A stretch of 36,581 nucleotides of DNA. Source: an uncultured Adlercreutzia sp. (GTDB taxonomy: Bacteria > Actinomycetota > Coriobacteriia > Coriobacteriales > Eggerthellaceae). The stretch is from NCBI RefSeq assembly GCF_958431955.1, contig NZ_CAUASN010000026.1, positions 1 to 36,581 on the forward strand, given 5' to 3'. Shown one piece after another: positions 23,949-31,982 of this stretch (the first letter of the stretch is position 1; every line of letters starts with the position of its first letter). The notes beneath the pieces were generated by a model that was not told where the DNA came from, did no database searches, and was given only the letters and a program-made list of their open reading frames with translations. A program made the position numbers and the translations under genes.

Positions 23949-25316
23949 GTGACTGCAACAAACGCGAATTCCACCGCCCCTTTGGCGGGTATCAAGGTCA
24001 TCGACTGGACCGAGGTTCAGTCGGGTCCCTCCTGCACCCAGCTGCTTGCCTGGATGGGCGCCGAGGTCATTAAGATCGAGCGACCCGGCGGCGACCCGAC
24101 CCGTACCGAGCTGCTGGACATCGCCGATTCCTGGAGCGTGTACTACCTGCAGCTGAACTCCGGCAAGAAGTCGCTCACGCTGAACGTGAAGACGCCCGAG
24201 GGCAAGGAAGTGCTCACGAAGCTGCTGAAGGAGGCCGACCTGTTCATCGAAAACATCGGTCCCGGCGATGTGGAGAAGATGGGCTTTGGCTGGGAGCAGG
24301 TGCACGCCATCAACCCGCGCTGCATCATGGCCTCGCTCAAGGGCTTCGGCCAGAAGAGCCGCTTCTCCCACGTGAAGGCCTTCGAGCCCGTGGCCCAGTC
24401 GGCCGGCGGCGCCGCCTCCACCACCGGCTGGAACGAGGGCTCCTTCAACGTGCCCACCCAGTCGGCCGCAGCGCTCGGCGACTCCAACACCGGCATGCAC
24501 CTGACCATCGGTGTGCTGTCGGCGCTGCTGCAGCGCGAGCGCACCGGCGAGGGCTGCTACGTGTACCAGTCCATGCAGAACGCCGTGCTGAACCTGTGCC
24601 GCATCAAGCTGCGCGACCAGATCATGCTCGACAACCTGGGGGCGCTGCCGCATTACGAGGTGTACCCCGACTGGAACTGGGGCCGCGCCATCCCGCGCGC
24701 CGAGAACACCGAGGGCGGCCAGGTCATCGGTTGGTGCTATAAGGCCAAGGGCTGGGAGACCGACCCGAACGCCTACGTGTACATCGTGGTGCAGAACTCC
24801 GAGAAGGCCTTCAAGGGCCTGTGCGAGGCCATCGGCAAGCCCGATCTGGCCTCCGACCCGAAGTTCACGCCGTGGAACAACCGCCAGCTGCACAAGGACG
24901 AGCTGTACCCCATCATCGAGGAGTACACCAAGCAGTACGACAAGTACGAGCTGACCGACAAGCTCGGCGCGGCCGGCGTGCCGGTGGGCCCGGTGCTCGA
25001 CTGGTACGAGATCGAGAACGACCCCGACCTTCTGGCCGACGGCACCATTCCCGAGATCGACCAGGGCGGTGCCCGCGGCAAGTTCAAGACCATCGGCCTG
25101 CCCTTCACCATGTCGAACTTCAAGCCCGACTACACCCGCGCGCCTGATCTGGGCGAGAATAACGCCGAGATTCTGGAGAGCCTAGGCTACACCGCCGACC
25201 AGGTGAAGGAGTTCACCGAGAAGGGCGTGCTCGAGGCGCCCGTCACGCCGAGCAACCCGGCGGTGAAGGTCATCACCTACGCCGAGTACGAGGCGCAGCA
25301 GAAGGCGGCCAAGTAG
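23949..25316 (+). CDS. frc: Formyl-CoA:oxalate CoA-transferase
   Basis: 455 residues, class III CoA-transferase. Moves CoA from formyl-CoA to oxalate, giving oxalyl-CoA for Oxc. Long stretches match the Oxalobacter enzyme as I recall it: GIKVIDWTEVQSGPSCTQLL, GAEVIKIERPGGD, the catalytic Asp178 in AALGDSNTGMHLTIG, QNAVLNLCRIKLRDQ, and KGWETDPNAYVYIVVQN. The glycine loop that gates the active site (GGGGQ in known Frc) reads NTEGGQ here. The GTG at 23949 has a GAGG site upstream; no ATG fits. It is the first oxalate gene; its partner oxc lies 8 kb away on the other strand. Confidence 0.96.
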   Translation: MTATNANSTAPLAGIKVIDWTEVQSGPSCTQLLAWMGAEVIKIERPGGDPTRTELLDIADSWSVYYLQLNSGKKSLTLNVKTPEGKEVLTKLLKEADLFIENIGPGDVEKMGFGWEQVHAINPRCIMASLKGFGQKSRFSHVKAFEPVAQSAGGAASTTGWNEGSFNVPTQSAAALGDSNTGMHLTIGVLSALLQRERTGEGCYVYQSMQNAVLNLCRIKLRDQIMLDNLGALPHYEVYPDWNWGRAIPRAENTEGGQVIGWCYKAKGWETDPNAYVYIVVQNSEKAFKGLCEAIGKPDLASDPKFTPWNNRQLHKDELYPIIEEYTKQYDKYELTDKLGAAGVPVGPVLDWYEIENDPDLLADGTIPEIDQGGARGKFKTIGLPFTMSNFKPDYTRAPDLGENNAEILESLGYTADQVKEFTEKGVLEAPVTPSNPAVKVITYAEYEAQQKAAK

Positions 25317-25421
25317 TCCGCGACACGTCCGAGGCGGTCAAGCAGCCGCAACCGGCCGCGGGGGAGCGAGGGCCTGCGTCCGCCTGCGCTTTCCCTGTTG
25401 AGGCACTCCATATGTTGCCAG

Positions 25422-25452
25422 CGCCGAGCCTCTTTTTGGGGCTCGGCGTTTT
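25422..25452 (+). terminator. Intrinsic terminator after frc
   Basis: Arms CGCCGAGCC (25422-25430) and GGCTCGGCG (25440-25448), followed by TTTT. It lies about 105 bases after the frc stop; the bases in between show no gene. Confidence 0.8.
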
Positions 25453-25527
25453 GCATATTTGCTGAAGTTCGCCGTAAGTTCATTTATAAGAAAACCCCGT
25501 ATTTTCGGGGCTTGGTAGCCTTTGCCC

Positions 25528-25743
25528 ATGAGCAAACGACTGCAAAATAGAATTGGGAAGCGCATCCGGGATCTCCGTATCTCCAAGGGCGTCTCCCAGT
25601 CGCAGTTGGCCCTGATGACCCATATGACGAAGTCGTACATGAGCGAGATCGAGGCGGGCAAGAAGAACCTCACGCTGCGCACGCTGCAGAAGATCACGAC
25701 GTCGCTGGGCATCACGTTGGAGGACGTCTTCCGCGGCATGTAG
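25528..25743 (+). CDS. Small XRE-family helix-turn-helix protein
   Basis: 71 residues forming one XRE/Cro HTH domain: IGKRIRDLRISKGVSQSQLAL, MTKSYMSEIEAGKKNLTLRTL, ITTSLGITLEDVF. No effector domain. The ATG at 25528 has no strong Shine-Dalgarno sequence. A -10-like TATAAG is at 25485-25490, and a short hairpin (CCCCG/CGGGG, 25495-25510) lies in the leader. It stands at the start of the segment that separates frc from nifJ, upstream of the radical SAM locus, and could control it. The 234 bases to the next start are AT-rich and contain only a probable promoter. Confidence 0.85.
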   Translation: MSKRLQNRIGKRIRDLRISKGVSQSQLALMTHMTKSYMSEIEAGKKNLTLRTLQKITTSLGITLEDVFRGM

Positions 25744-25977
25744 ACCCGTCGCGGGGCGGCTCCCCTCCCTTCTCTTTTTTCTTTTCCCCTTTGACGTTGT
25801 CCGGCACCCTGGTTGCGTCTCGATGCGCTGCTGGGTATTTTCCCATGTCATAGTTCAATTTTCAGCGGCCTAGCGATTCCTGTTAATTAGTAGTCCCTTC
25901 ATGGTTGGTAACGCATAAATACCTGAGTGAATTGATCGACAATAGATAAAATGTCACCGTCTGAGGGGGATGTGGGA

Positions 25978-27216
25978 ATGAGGTTCGGCAATCATATCGT
26001 GGAGCATGCGCCGTTCTCGGTTCCCATGATCGGCAACACGGCCACGGGCTATTCCATCGGTCTCACGCCGGAAGGGCGCGAGGTGTGCCACCGCATGTTC
26101 TCGGAAGACGTGCCCGCCGCCGAGCTGGCCGCGGTGGACGAGCGGCTGCTGGAACATGTGCGGCGGGGCGGCTTCTGCCAAGAGGCGCCCGCCACGGCGC
26201 CGGCTGCACTCCAGGCGGCCTACCTGCACGTCACTCATCGGTGCAACCTGCGCTGCGTCGGCTGCTACTCCGGCGTGGAGGAGCGCAACGGACGGTCTGA
26301 TCTGCCGCTGGAGGAGATGCGCGTCATCGTCGGGCATTTTGCCCGGGCGGGGGTGCAAAGGCTCATCATCTCGGGCGGCGAGCCGTTTCTGCGCGACGAT
26401 TTGCCCCAGATCGCGGCCGCGGCGAAGGAGGCCGGCGTCGCGCAGGTGGACGTACTCACGAACGGCACGCTCGTCACCGAGGAGAAGCTGCGTGCCCTCG
26501 CGCCCGTGGTGGACACGGTGTCGGTGTCCTTCGACGGAGCCGACGGGTGCGCCGTGCCTGCCATCCGCCGCGAGAACCGGTTCGATGTCCTGGTTGCCGC
26601 CGTCGAGGCGGTGCGCGCCGCGGGTATTCGGGCGCATATCATCCCGACGATCCACGGCGGCAACATCGGCGACATGGAGGCCTACTGCGCCCTGGCCGAG
26701 CGGCTCGGGGCGACGATCAACTTCAGCTTGCTCTCGGCTGCCCCCGACGGCGGCGAGTTGGCGGCGCTCCTGCCCGACGAGGATGCCCTGGAAGCGCTGG
26801 CGCGGGCGACGCTCGCCCTGTCCCGGGGCGGGGGAGGGCTTCTGGCCGACACGCCGCTGAACACGGGGCTCGCCACCACCACGGGATGCGGTGCCGGCTG
26901 CTCCATGGCAAGTGTGTCGGCCGATGGGGAGGTATTCCCCTGCCACCTCCTGCACGATGAGGCGTTTTGCGCGGGATCGCTGCGCGAGGGCGCGAGCTGT
27001 CTGGGTTCGCTGCGGCGTCCGGCGCCGTCGGTGGACGAGTTGCCCGCATGCCGCAGGTGCGAGATTCGCTATCTGTGCGGAGGAGGCTGCCGCGCCCGGG
27101 CGCTCCTCGCCCACGGCGATGCGACGGCACGCGACCCCTACTGCACCCTGATGAAGACGTTCTACCGTCTTTTGTTTCAGGCCATGCTGGGAACGGAATC
27201 GGGAAAGGAGGTGTGA
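25978..27216 (+). CDS. Radical SAM/SPASM peptide maturase
   Basis: 412 residues. The first 75 residues have the strand-helix pattern of a PqqD-like leader-binding domain (TGYSIGLTPEGREV, ERLLEHVRRGGFC); this is inferred. The radical SAM core has the SAM [4Fe-4S] motif C89, C93, C96 (CNLRCVGC) and the SAM-binding ISGGEPFLR. A complete SPASM motif follows: Cys304/Cys308 (CGAGC) and VFPC, then CRRCEIRYLCGGGC (Cx2Cx5Cx3C, near residue 358) and a final Cys in DPYC, giving two auxiliary clusters. Such enzymes form thioether or C-C links in ribosomal peptides. The ATG at 25978 has AGGGGG eight bases before it and is preferred over the ATG at 25951. A 27-residue peptide gene follows after two bases. 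Confidence 0.9.
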   Translation: MRFGNHIVEHAPFSVPMIGNTATGYSIGLTPEGREVCHRMFSEDVPAAELAAVDERLLEHVRRGGFCQEAPATAPAALQAAYLHVTHRCNLRCVGCYSGVEERNGRSDLPLEEMRVIVGHFARAGVQRLIISGGEPFLRDDLPQIAAAAKEAGVAQVDVLTNGTLVTEEKLRALAPVVDTVSVSFDGADGCAVPAIRRENRFDVLVAAVEAVRAAGIRAHIIPTIHGGNIGDMEAYCALAERLGATINFSLLSAAPDGGELAALLPDEDALEALARATLALSRGGGGLLADTPLNTGLATTTGCGAGCSMASVSADGEVFPCHLLHDEAFCAGSLREGASCLGSLRRPAPSVDELPACRRCEIRYLCGGGCRARALLAHGDATARDPYCTLMKTFYRLLFQAMLGTESGKEV

Positions 27217-27218
27217 TT

Positions 27219-27302
27219 ATGCTGTTCTACGGAGAGATTGAACCTCAGAATGTCTGCTTCTATGTGGGGCCCTCTGCACCCTGCTTGAAAGTCGGGATTT
27301 AG
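27219..27302 (+). CDS. 27-residue peptide, candidate RiPP precursor
   Basis: Begins two bases after the maturase stop. The ribosome-binding site AAAGGAGGTG (27204-27213), at seven bases, is the best in this segment. The peptide is MLFYGEIEPQN for residues 1-11 and then VCFYVGPSAPCLKVGI. Two cysteines (13 and 22) enclose FYVGPSAP, an arrangement suited to a ring made by the upstream radical SAM enzyme. No signal peptide and no transporter or protease gene follows; a terminator comes 12 bases later. It matches no precursor family I know. The alternative, a chance short frame, is unlikely given the ribosome site and placement. Confidence 0.7.
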   Translation: MLFYGEIEPQNVCFYVGPSAPCLKVGI

Positions 27303-27313
27303 GTTGAGGTCTG

Positions 27314-27344
27314 GGCGGTCGGACTGGTCTGGCCGCCTTCTTGT
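27314..27344 (+). terminator. Intrinsic terminator after the peptide gene
   Basis: GGCGGTC (27314-27320) pairs with GGCCGCC (27331-27337) including one G-T pair, followed by TTCTTGT. It closes the maturase/peptide operon and separates it from the DUF2975 gene. Confidence 0.65.
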
Positions 27345-27359
27345 CAGTTAGGAAATCCA

Positions 27360-27893
27360 ATGGGAATTGATGAGCGGGATATCGAGGTATCCCTTAGCAG
27401 AGCGGAGCGGGTGTGCAAAGGCATTCGTATCGCCTTAGTTGTTTGCCTTGCGTTGTGTGTTTGCGCATGGCTTGTGGCGCTTATGGCGATCGCTTATGGA
27501 TGCATCGCGCATGTGCCCGGGGCGGGGTGGGGCGTGTTTGCATACTGCGGTGTGTATGGTGGAGTGAGTACGGCGGCCTTGGCGTTGCTGCTTCAGATTT
27601 TTACGCGGGCGGTCAAGGATCGAACGCCCTTTTCCGAAGCGCAGGCGAATCGTCTTCGCGCCATTGCTCTCCTGGCTCTTGTCCTCGTCGTACTTGAACT
27701 TTTCTTTACAATGGGCGTATCTTATGAGGCAGCCCCATCATTGGGGTACGGTATTGTCGTAAACGATGGGACTTCTGAGCCGACGGTAAACCTTAATGTC
27801 GGAATGCTCGTGTTCTCTGGTATCATGTACTCGCTGTCGGCGATTTTCCGCTATGCAGCATTGTTACAACAGTTAAGCGACGATACCGTATGA
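27360..27893 (+). CDS. DUF2975 membrane protein
   Basis: 177 residues, four hydrophobic segments (near residues 22-50, 57-80, 100-120 and 148-168), with TRAVKDRTPFSEAQANRLR between the second and third, which is the family signature. AGGA lies six bases before the ATG at 27360. It is followed after 10 bases by a small XRE gene, the usual partner of DUF2975 proteins in firmicutes and actinobacteria. Function unknown. Base composition is noticeably less GC-rich than the neighbouring genes, and codons ending in A or T are common, which suggests acquisition by transfer. Confidence 0.8.
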   Translation: MGIDERDIEVSLSRAERVCKGIRIALVVCLALCVCAWLVALMAIAYGCIAHVPGAGWGVFAYCGVYGGVSTAALALLLQIFTRAVKDRTPFSEAQANRLRAIALLALVLVVLELFFTMGVSYEAAPSLGYGIVVNDGTSEPTVNLNVGMLVFSGIMYSLSAIFRYAALLQQLSDDTV

Positions 27894-27903
27894 GGGCTGT
27901 CCC

Positions 27904-28140
27904 ATGCGCATTATTTCAAGGCTTGATCGAGTGATGGCGGACCGCAAGATGTCCGTCAATGAGTTGTCCCGCCGAATCGAGATCTCTCCGGTGAACATCT
28001 CCCGCATTCGCACGGGCCGCATTAAGGCCATCCGTTTCTCCACCATGATGAAGATCTGCAAGGAGCTGAATTGCCAGCCCGGCGATCTCTTCGAGTTCGA
28101 TCCCGATGGGGTCGACCCGAACGCCGAGACGGACGAATAA
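27904..28140 (+). CDS. XRE-family regulator (YozG-like)
   Basis: 78 residues, one HTH domain (LDRVMADRKMSVNELSRRIE, SPVNISRIRTGRIKAIRFST, MKICKELNCQPGDLFEF), of the type paired with DUF2975 genes. AGGG lies seven bases before the ATG. It probably represses its own two-gene operon. It ends 27 bases before the convergent nifJ stop, at the right edge of the lower-GC segment. Confidence 0.85.
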   Translation: MRIISRLDRVMADRKMSVNELSRRIEISPVNISRIRTGRIKAIRFSTMMKICKELNCQPGDLFEFDPDGVDPNAETDE

Positions 28141-28167
28141 CAGCTCCTTGTCTCGTTTTCCCGGCCC

Positions 28168-31100
28168 TTAGGGCTCGTATACCCTCACCTCGCGTTCCAG
28201 CTCGGTGTACTCGCGGGCGAGGTCCTTGGAAAGCTCGCTCTGCAGCGTGCGGGCGCGGGTTGGGTCGCGGGTAAGCAGCGACGCGAAGCGATCCTGCTTG
28301 GCGAGGAAGTCGCCAAGCTCATCATCGGGGGCCTGGTAGTCCACGGTGAGCGGGTCTTTGCCCGCGGCCGCCAGCATGGGGTTGAAGCGGAACAGCGGCC
28401 AGTAGCCGGCGCGCACGCCCTCGCGGGCTACGCGCAAGTTCGTGCTCATGCCGCCCTTGATGCCCCAGCTGATGCACGGGCACAGCGCGATGACGATGGA
28501 GGGCCCGTCGTAGGCCTCGGCCTCGCGCAGGGCGCGGATGGTTTGCTCCATGTCGGCACCGAGGCACACCTGGGCTACGTACACGTAGTCGTACTGCATC
28601 ATCATGCGGCCCAAATCCTTGCGCGGCGTGGGCTTACCGTCCAGGGTGAAGCCGGACACGCTGCCCAGCTCCGTGGCCTTCGACATCTCGCCGCCGGTGT
28701 TGGAGTAGCCCTCGGTGTCCAGCACGAGCACGTTGATGTTCTCGCCCGAGGCCAGCACCTCGTCCAGGCCGCCGTAGCCGATGTCGTAGGCCCAGCCGTC
28801 GCCGCCCACGGCCCACACGCTCTTCTTCCCGAACATCTCGCCGTAGTCGAGGATCTCGTCAGCCAGCGCGCGGGCAGGGTCGCTCTCGGTGAGGGTCGCG
28901 CGCTCGGCTTCCAGGGCCCGCTGGGCCGCCTGGCCGAGGTCGTAGGCGGCGCCGGCGTCGTCGGCCGCAGTGAGCCAGTCGCGCAGAAGCGCCGTCGTGG
29001 CGGGGGAGAAGGCCGGCGCGCCAGCTGCCTGGGCGGCGGTGCCCGATGTACCCGGAGTCGCCTGTGCGGCCGCGCTTCCGGCGATGCTTCGCTGTGCATC
29101 CTCACCGACGGGGTCGATGAACGTCGTCGCGGGCGGAAGCGCCTCGCCCACGGCCCGCTTCACGAGGTCGGTCAGGTGGCGGCGGCGCACCTTCACGGCC
29201 TTGGCGATGCCGTAGCCGAATTCCCCGTTGTCCTCGAACAGCGAGTTGCCCCAGGCGGGCCCATGGCCGTGCGGGTTCACCGTGTAGGGCATCGAGGGCA
29301 TGTAGGCGCCCCAGATGGACGAGCAGCCCGTGGCGTTCGCGATAATGAGGCGGTCGCCGAACAGCTGGGTGAGCAGCTTCACGTAAGGCGTCTCGCCGCA
29401 GCCGCCGCAGCAGCCGGAGAACTCCAGCAGCGGTTTCTGCAGCTGGGTGCCGGGAATGGAGTCGGTGGGCACGAGGTCGTCCTTCAGCGCGATGTTGGCC
29501 TGGGCGAAGGCGAGGTTTCCCTTCTGCTCGGCGAGCTGGCTGGCCAAAGGCTGCATCGTGAGTGCCTTGCCCGGGGCGGGGCAGTTGTCGGCGCAGCTGC
29601 CGCAGCCCACGCAGTCCTCGGGATACACCTGGATGCGGAAGGCCATGCCGGCGAGTTCCGGCAGGCGCGCGGGCTTGGTGGCGAAGGAGGACGGCGCGTC
29701 CGCGAGCTCGTCGGCCGTGGCCACGTAGGGGCGGATGGCGGCATGGGGACACACGAGCGAGCACTCGTAGCATTCCACGCACTTGGTGGCGTCCCAAGCG
29801 GGAATCTCGTAGGCCACGCAGCGCTTCTCGTAGGCGGCCGAGCCGGGCGGCACGATGCCGTCGGGGGCCAGGGCGCTCACGGGCAGCTGGTCGCCGCGCA
29901 GCTCGTCGAGGGGGCGGAAGACGTTCTTAATGAAGGCATCCTCGCCGGGCACCGATCCCAGACGCACGGCCGGGGCGGCCCCGGCGCCGGCGGCGTAGTC
30001 GCTCGACGCATCGTCATCGTCGCGAGCGCGCTCCCAGCTCTTCGGGTAGCCGATCTTCACGAGAGCGGTCGCGGCCCCATCGATGGCCTGCTGGTCGCGG
30101 GCCACCACGTCGGCTCCCTTCGAGGCGTATACGGCGGCCACATCCTCCTTCAGCAGGCGCACAGCCTCATCGAAGTCCATCACGCGGGTCAGGCGGAAGA
30201 ACACCGTCTGCATGATCATGTTGATGCGCGGGCCTAACCCCACCTCGGCGGCCAGCTTGGCGGCGTCGATGACGTAGAAGTCGGCGTGCTTGGCGGCGAT
30301 GGCGCGCCGCAGCTTCGCGGGAAGCGCCGCGTCCAACTCGTGCACAGAGGTCCAGGGCGCGTTCAGCACGAAGGTGCCCCCGTCGCGCAGGCGGTCGAGC
30401 ATATCGTAGCCGCGCTTCACGTAGATGTCCTTATGGCAGGCCAGGTAGTCGGCGCTCGTGATGAGCCAGGGCTCGTGCACGGGCGCGTCGCCGAAGCGCA
30501 TGTAGGAGATGGTGAGGCCGCCCGATTTCTTCGAGTCGAACCAGGAGTACTCCTGCACGAACTTGCCCGCGGCGTCGCTCACGATGCGGGCAGCCACCTT
30601 GTTGGCGCTCACCGTGCCGTCGGAGCCGAAGCCGTAGAAGACGGCCTGGGTGAGCGGCTGGGAGGACGCGGGCTCCCAGGCGGGCACGGGCAGCGACAGG
30701 TGGGTCACGTCGTCGTTGATGCCCACGGTGAAGCGCGTCTTCGGCTCGGGCGCGGCCATGTTGTCGAAGACGGCTTTGGCCTGAGCCGGTGTGAACTCCT
30801 TGGAGGAGAGCCCGTAGCGACCGCCGATGACGCGCGCGTTCGGGCGCGCGGCGGCCACGGCGGCTTGCACGTCCAAAAAGAGCGGCTCGCCCAAACTGCC
30901 CGGCTCCTTCGTGCGGTCCAGCGCGCACACGACGCGCGTGGTGGCCGGCAGGGCTGCCAGCAGGTGCGCAGCCGAGAAGGGACGGTACAGCCGTACCTTC
31001 ACGAGCCCCACCTTCTCGCCGGCATCCACGAGGGCGCGCACGGTGGCTTCTGCGGTCTCGCAGCTGGAGGCCATGGTGACGATGACGCGCTCGGCATCGG

Positions 31101-31899
31101 CGGCGCCCACGTAGTCGAACAGGTGATACTGCCGTCCGCACACGCCCGCCAGCGCGTCCATGTTCTTCTGCACGATGGCCGGCAGCGCGTCGTAGGCGGC
31201 ATTGGGGGCCTCGCGGTTCTGGAAGTAGATGTCGGGGTTCTGGGCGGTGCCGCGGATGGCGGGGTGCTCCGGGTCCATGGCGCGGTGGCGGAAGGCGCTC
31301 ACGGCCTGCCAGTTCACGAGCGGCCGCATGACCTCGGGGTCTATCACGTCGATGGTCTGTACCTCGTCGGAGGTGCGGAAGCCGTCGAAGAAGTGCACGA
31401 AGGGCAGGCTCCCCTCGATGGCCGACAGGTGCGCCACCCACGAGAGGTCCTGGCATTCCTGCACCGAGGCCGACCCCAGCATGGCCACGCCCGTGGCGCG
31501 CACGGCCATGAGGTCCTGGTGGTCGCCGAAGATGGAAAGCGCGTGGGCTGCCAGCGAGCGCGTGGTGATGTGGAACACGCCGGGCAGCATCTCGCCGGAT
31601 ATCTTGTACATGTTGGGGATCATGAGCATAAGGCCCTGGCTCGCCGTCATGGTGGTGGCGAGCGCCCCGCCGGCCAAACAGCCGTGCAGCGCGCCGGCCA
31701 CGCCCTTCTCCGACTGCATCTCCTTCACCACCACCGGGTGCCCGAAGAAGTTCTCGCGACCCGCGGCCGCCCACGACTCCACCTTCTCGGCCATGTGCGA
31801 GGCCGGCGTGATGGGAAAGATAGCCGCCACGTCCGACAGCGCATAGGCCGCGCTCGCCGCCGCCTCCATACCGGTCACTGCCTTGCGATTCACGCTCAT
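28168..31899 (-). CDS. nifJ: Pyruvate:ferredoxin (flavodoxin) oxidoreductase, single chain
   Basis: 1243 residues, about 60 longer than usual. Converts pyruvate and CoA to acetyl-CoA, CO2 and reduced ferredoxin. All domains are in order: N-terminal pyrimidine-binding domain (FPITPASHMAEKVE), CoA domain, the ferredoxin domain (CVECYECSLVC and CVGCGSCADNC), and the C-terminal TPP domain (FSGCCGGCGETPYVKLL, GDGWAYDIGYGG, NTGGEMSK, LCPCISWGI). Extra length comes partly from an Ala/Gly/Thr-rich insertion before the TPP loop (about 28990-29110). AGAGGAG precedes the ATG at 31899. It is read on the same strand after oxc and the AEC gene but lies behind a terminator. Confidence 0.96.
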   Translation of the reverse strand: MSVNRKAVTGMEAAASAAYALSDVAAIFPITPASHMAEKVESWAAAGRENFFGHPVVVKEMQSEKGVAGALHGCLAGGALATTMTASQGLMLMIPNMYKISGEMLPGVFHITTRSLAAHALSIFGDHQDLMAVRATGVAMLGSASVQECQDLSWVAHLSAIEGSLPFVHFFDGFRTSDEVQTIDVIDPEVMRPLVNWQAVSAFRHRAMDPEHPAIRGTAQNPDIYFQNREAPNAAYDALPAIVQKNMDALAGVCGRQYHLFDYVGAADAERVIVTMASSCETAEATVRALVDAGEKVGLVKVRLYRPFSAAHLLAALPATTRVVCALDRTKEPGSLGEPLFLDVQAAVAAARPNARVIGGRYGLSSKEFTPAQAKAVFDNMAAPEPKTRFTVGINDDVTHLSLPVPAWEPASSQPLTQAVFYGFGSDGTVSANKVAARIVSDAAGKFVQEYSWFDSKKSGGLTISYMRFGDAPVHEPWLITSADYLACHKDIYVKRGYDMLDRLRDGGTFVLNAPWTSVHELDAALPAKLRRAIAAKHADFYVIDAAKLAAEVGLGPRINMIMQTVFFRLTRVMDFDEAVRLLKEDVAAVYASKGADVVARDQQAIDGAATALVKIGYPKSWERARDDDDASSDYAAGAGAAPAVRLGSVPGEDAFIKNVFRPLDELRGDQLPVSALAPDGIVPPGSAAYEKRCVAYEIPAWDATKCVECYECSLVCPHAAIRPYVATADELADAPSSFATKPARLPELAGMAFRIQVYPEDCVGCGSCADNCPAPGKALTMQPLASQLAEQKGNLAFAQANIALKDDLVPTDSIPGTQLQKPLLEFSGCCGGCGETPYVKLLTQLFGDRLIIANATGCSSIWGAYMPSMPYTVNPHGHGPAWGNSLFEDNGEFGYGIAKAVKVRRRHLTDLVKRAVGEALPPATTFIDPVGEDAQRSIAGSAAAQATPGTSGTAAQAAGAPAFSPATTALLRDWLTAADDAGAAYDLGQAAQRALEAERATLTESDPARALADEILDYGEMFGKKSVWAVGGDGWAYDIGYGGLDEVLASGENINVLVLDTEGYSNTGGEMSKATELGSVSGFTLDGKPTPRKDLGRMMMQYDYVYVAQVCLGADMEQTIRALREAEAYDGPSIVIALCPCISWGIKGGMSTNLRVAREGVRAGYWPLFRFNPMLAAAGKDPLTVDYQAPDDELGDFLAKQDRFASLLTRDPTRARTLQSELSKDLAREYTELEREVRVYEP

Positions 31900-31918
31900 G
31901 GGAAACTCCTCTCTTGCG

Positions 31919-31947
31919 AAAAGGGGCGGACCTTACGGGCCGCCCCT
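31919..31947 (-). terminator. Intrinsic terminator after the AEC carrier gene
   Basis: On the minus strand AGGGGCGG (31947-31940) pairs with CCGCCCCT (31929-31922) and TTTT overlaps the end. It lies in the 83-base gap before nifJ, so nifJ is probably a separate transcript or only partly read through. Confidence 0.7.
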
Positions 31948-31982
31948 GCGCCATTAACGGTATGTCCGCCGATGCATGTCCC

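Noticed and set aside
22815..25316. Apparent fusion of an N-terminal extension to Frc
   Set aside because: The extension is the reverse shadow of the WYL gene. Frc starts at the GTG at 23949, where homology begins.
27360..28140. DUF2975 and XRE pair as a toxin-antitoxin system
   Set aside because: This pair is widespread as a membrane protein with its regulator and no toxic activity is known; nothing in the sequence shows a toxin.
28168..31899. Oxalate:ferredoxin oxidoreductase instead of NifJ
   Set aside because: Oxalate oxidoreductase is a multi-subunit enzyme in Moorella. This is one chain with all NifJ domains and typical motifs, so pyruvate is the simplest substrate.
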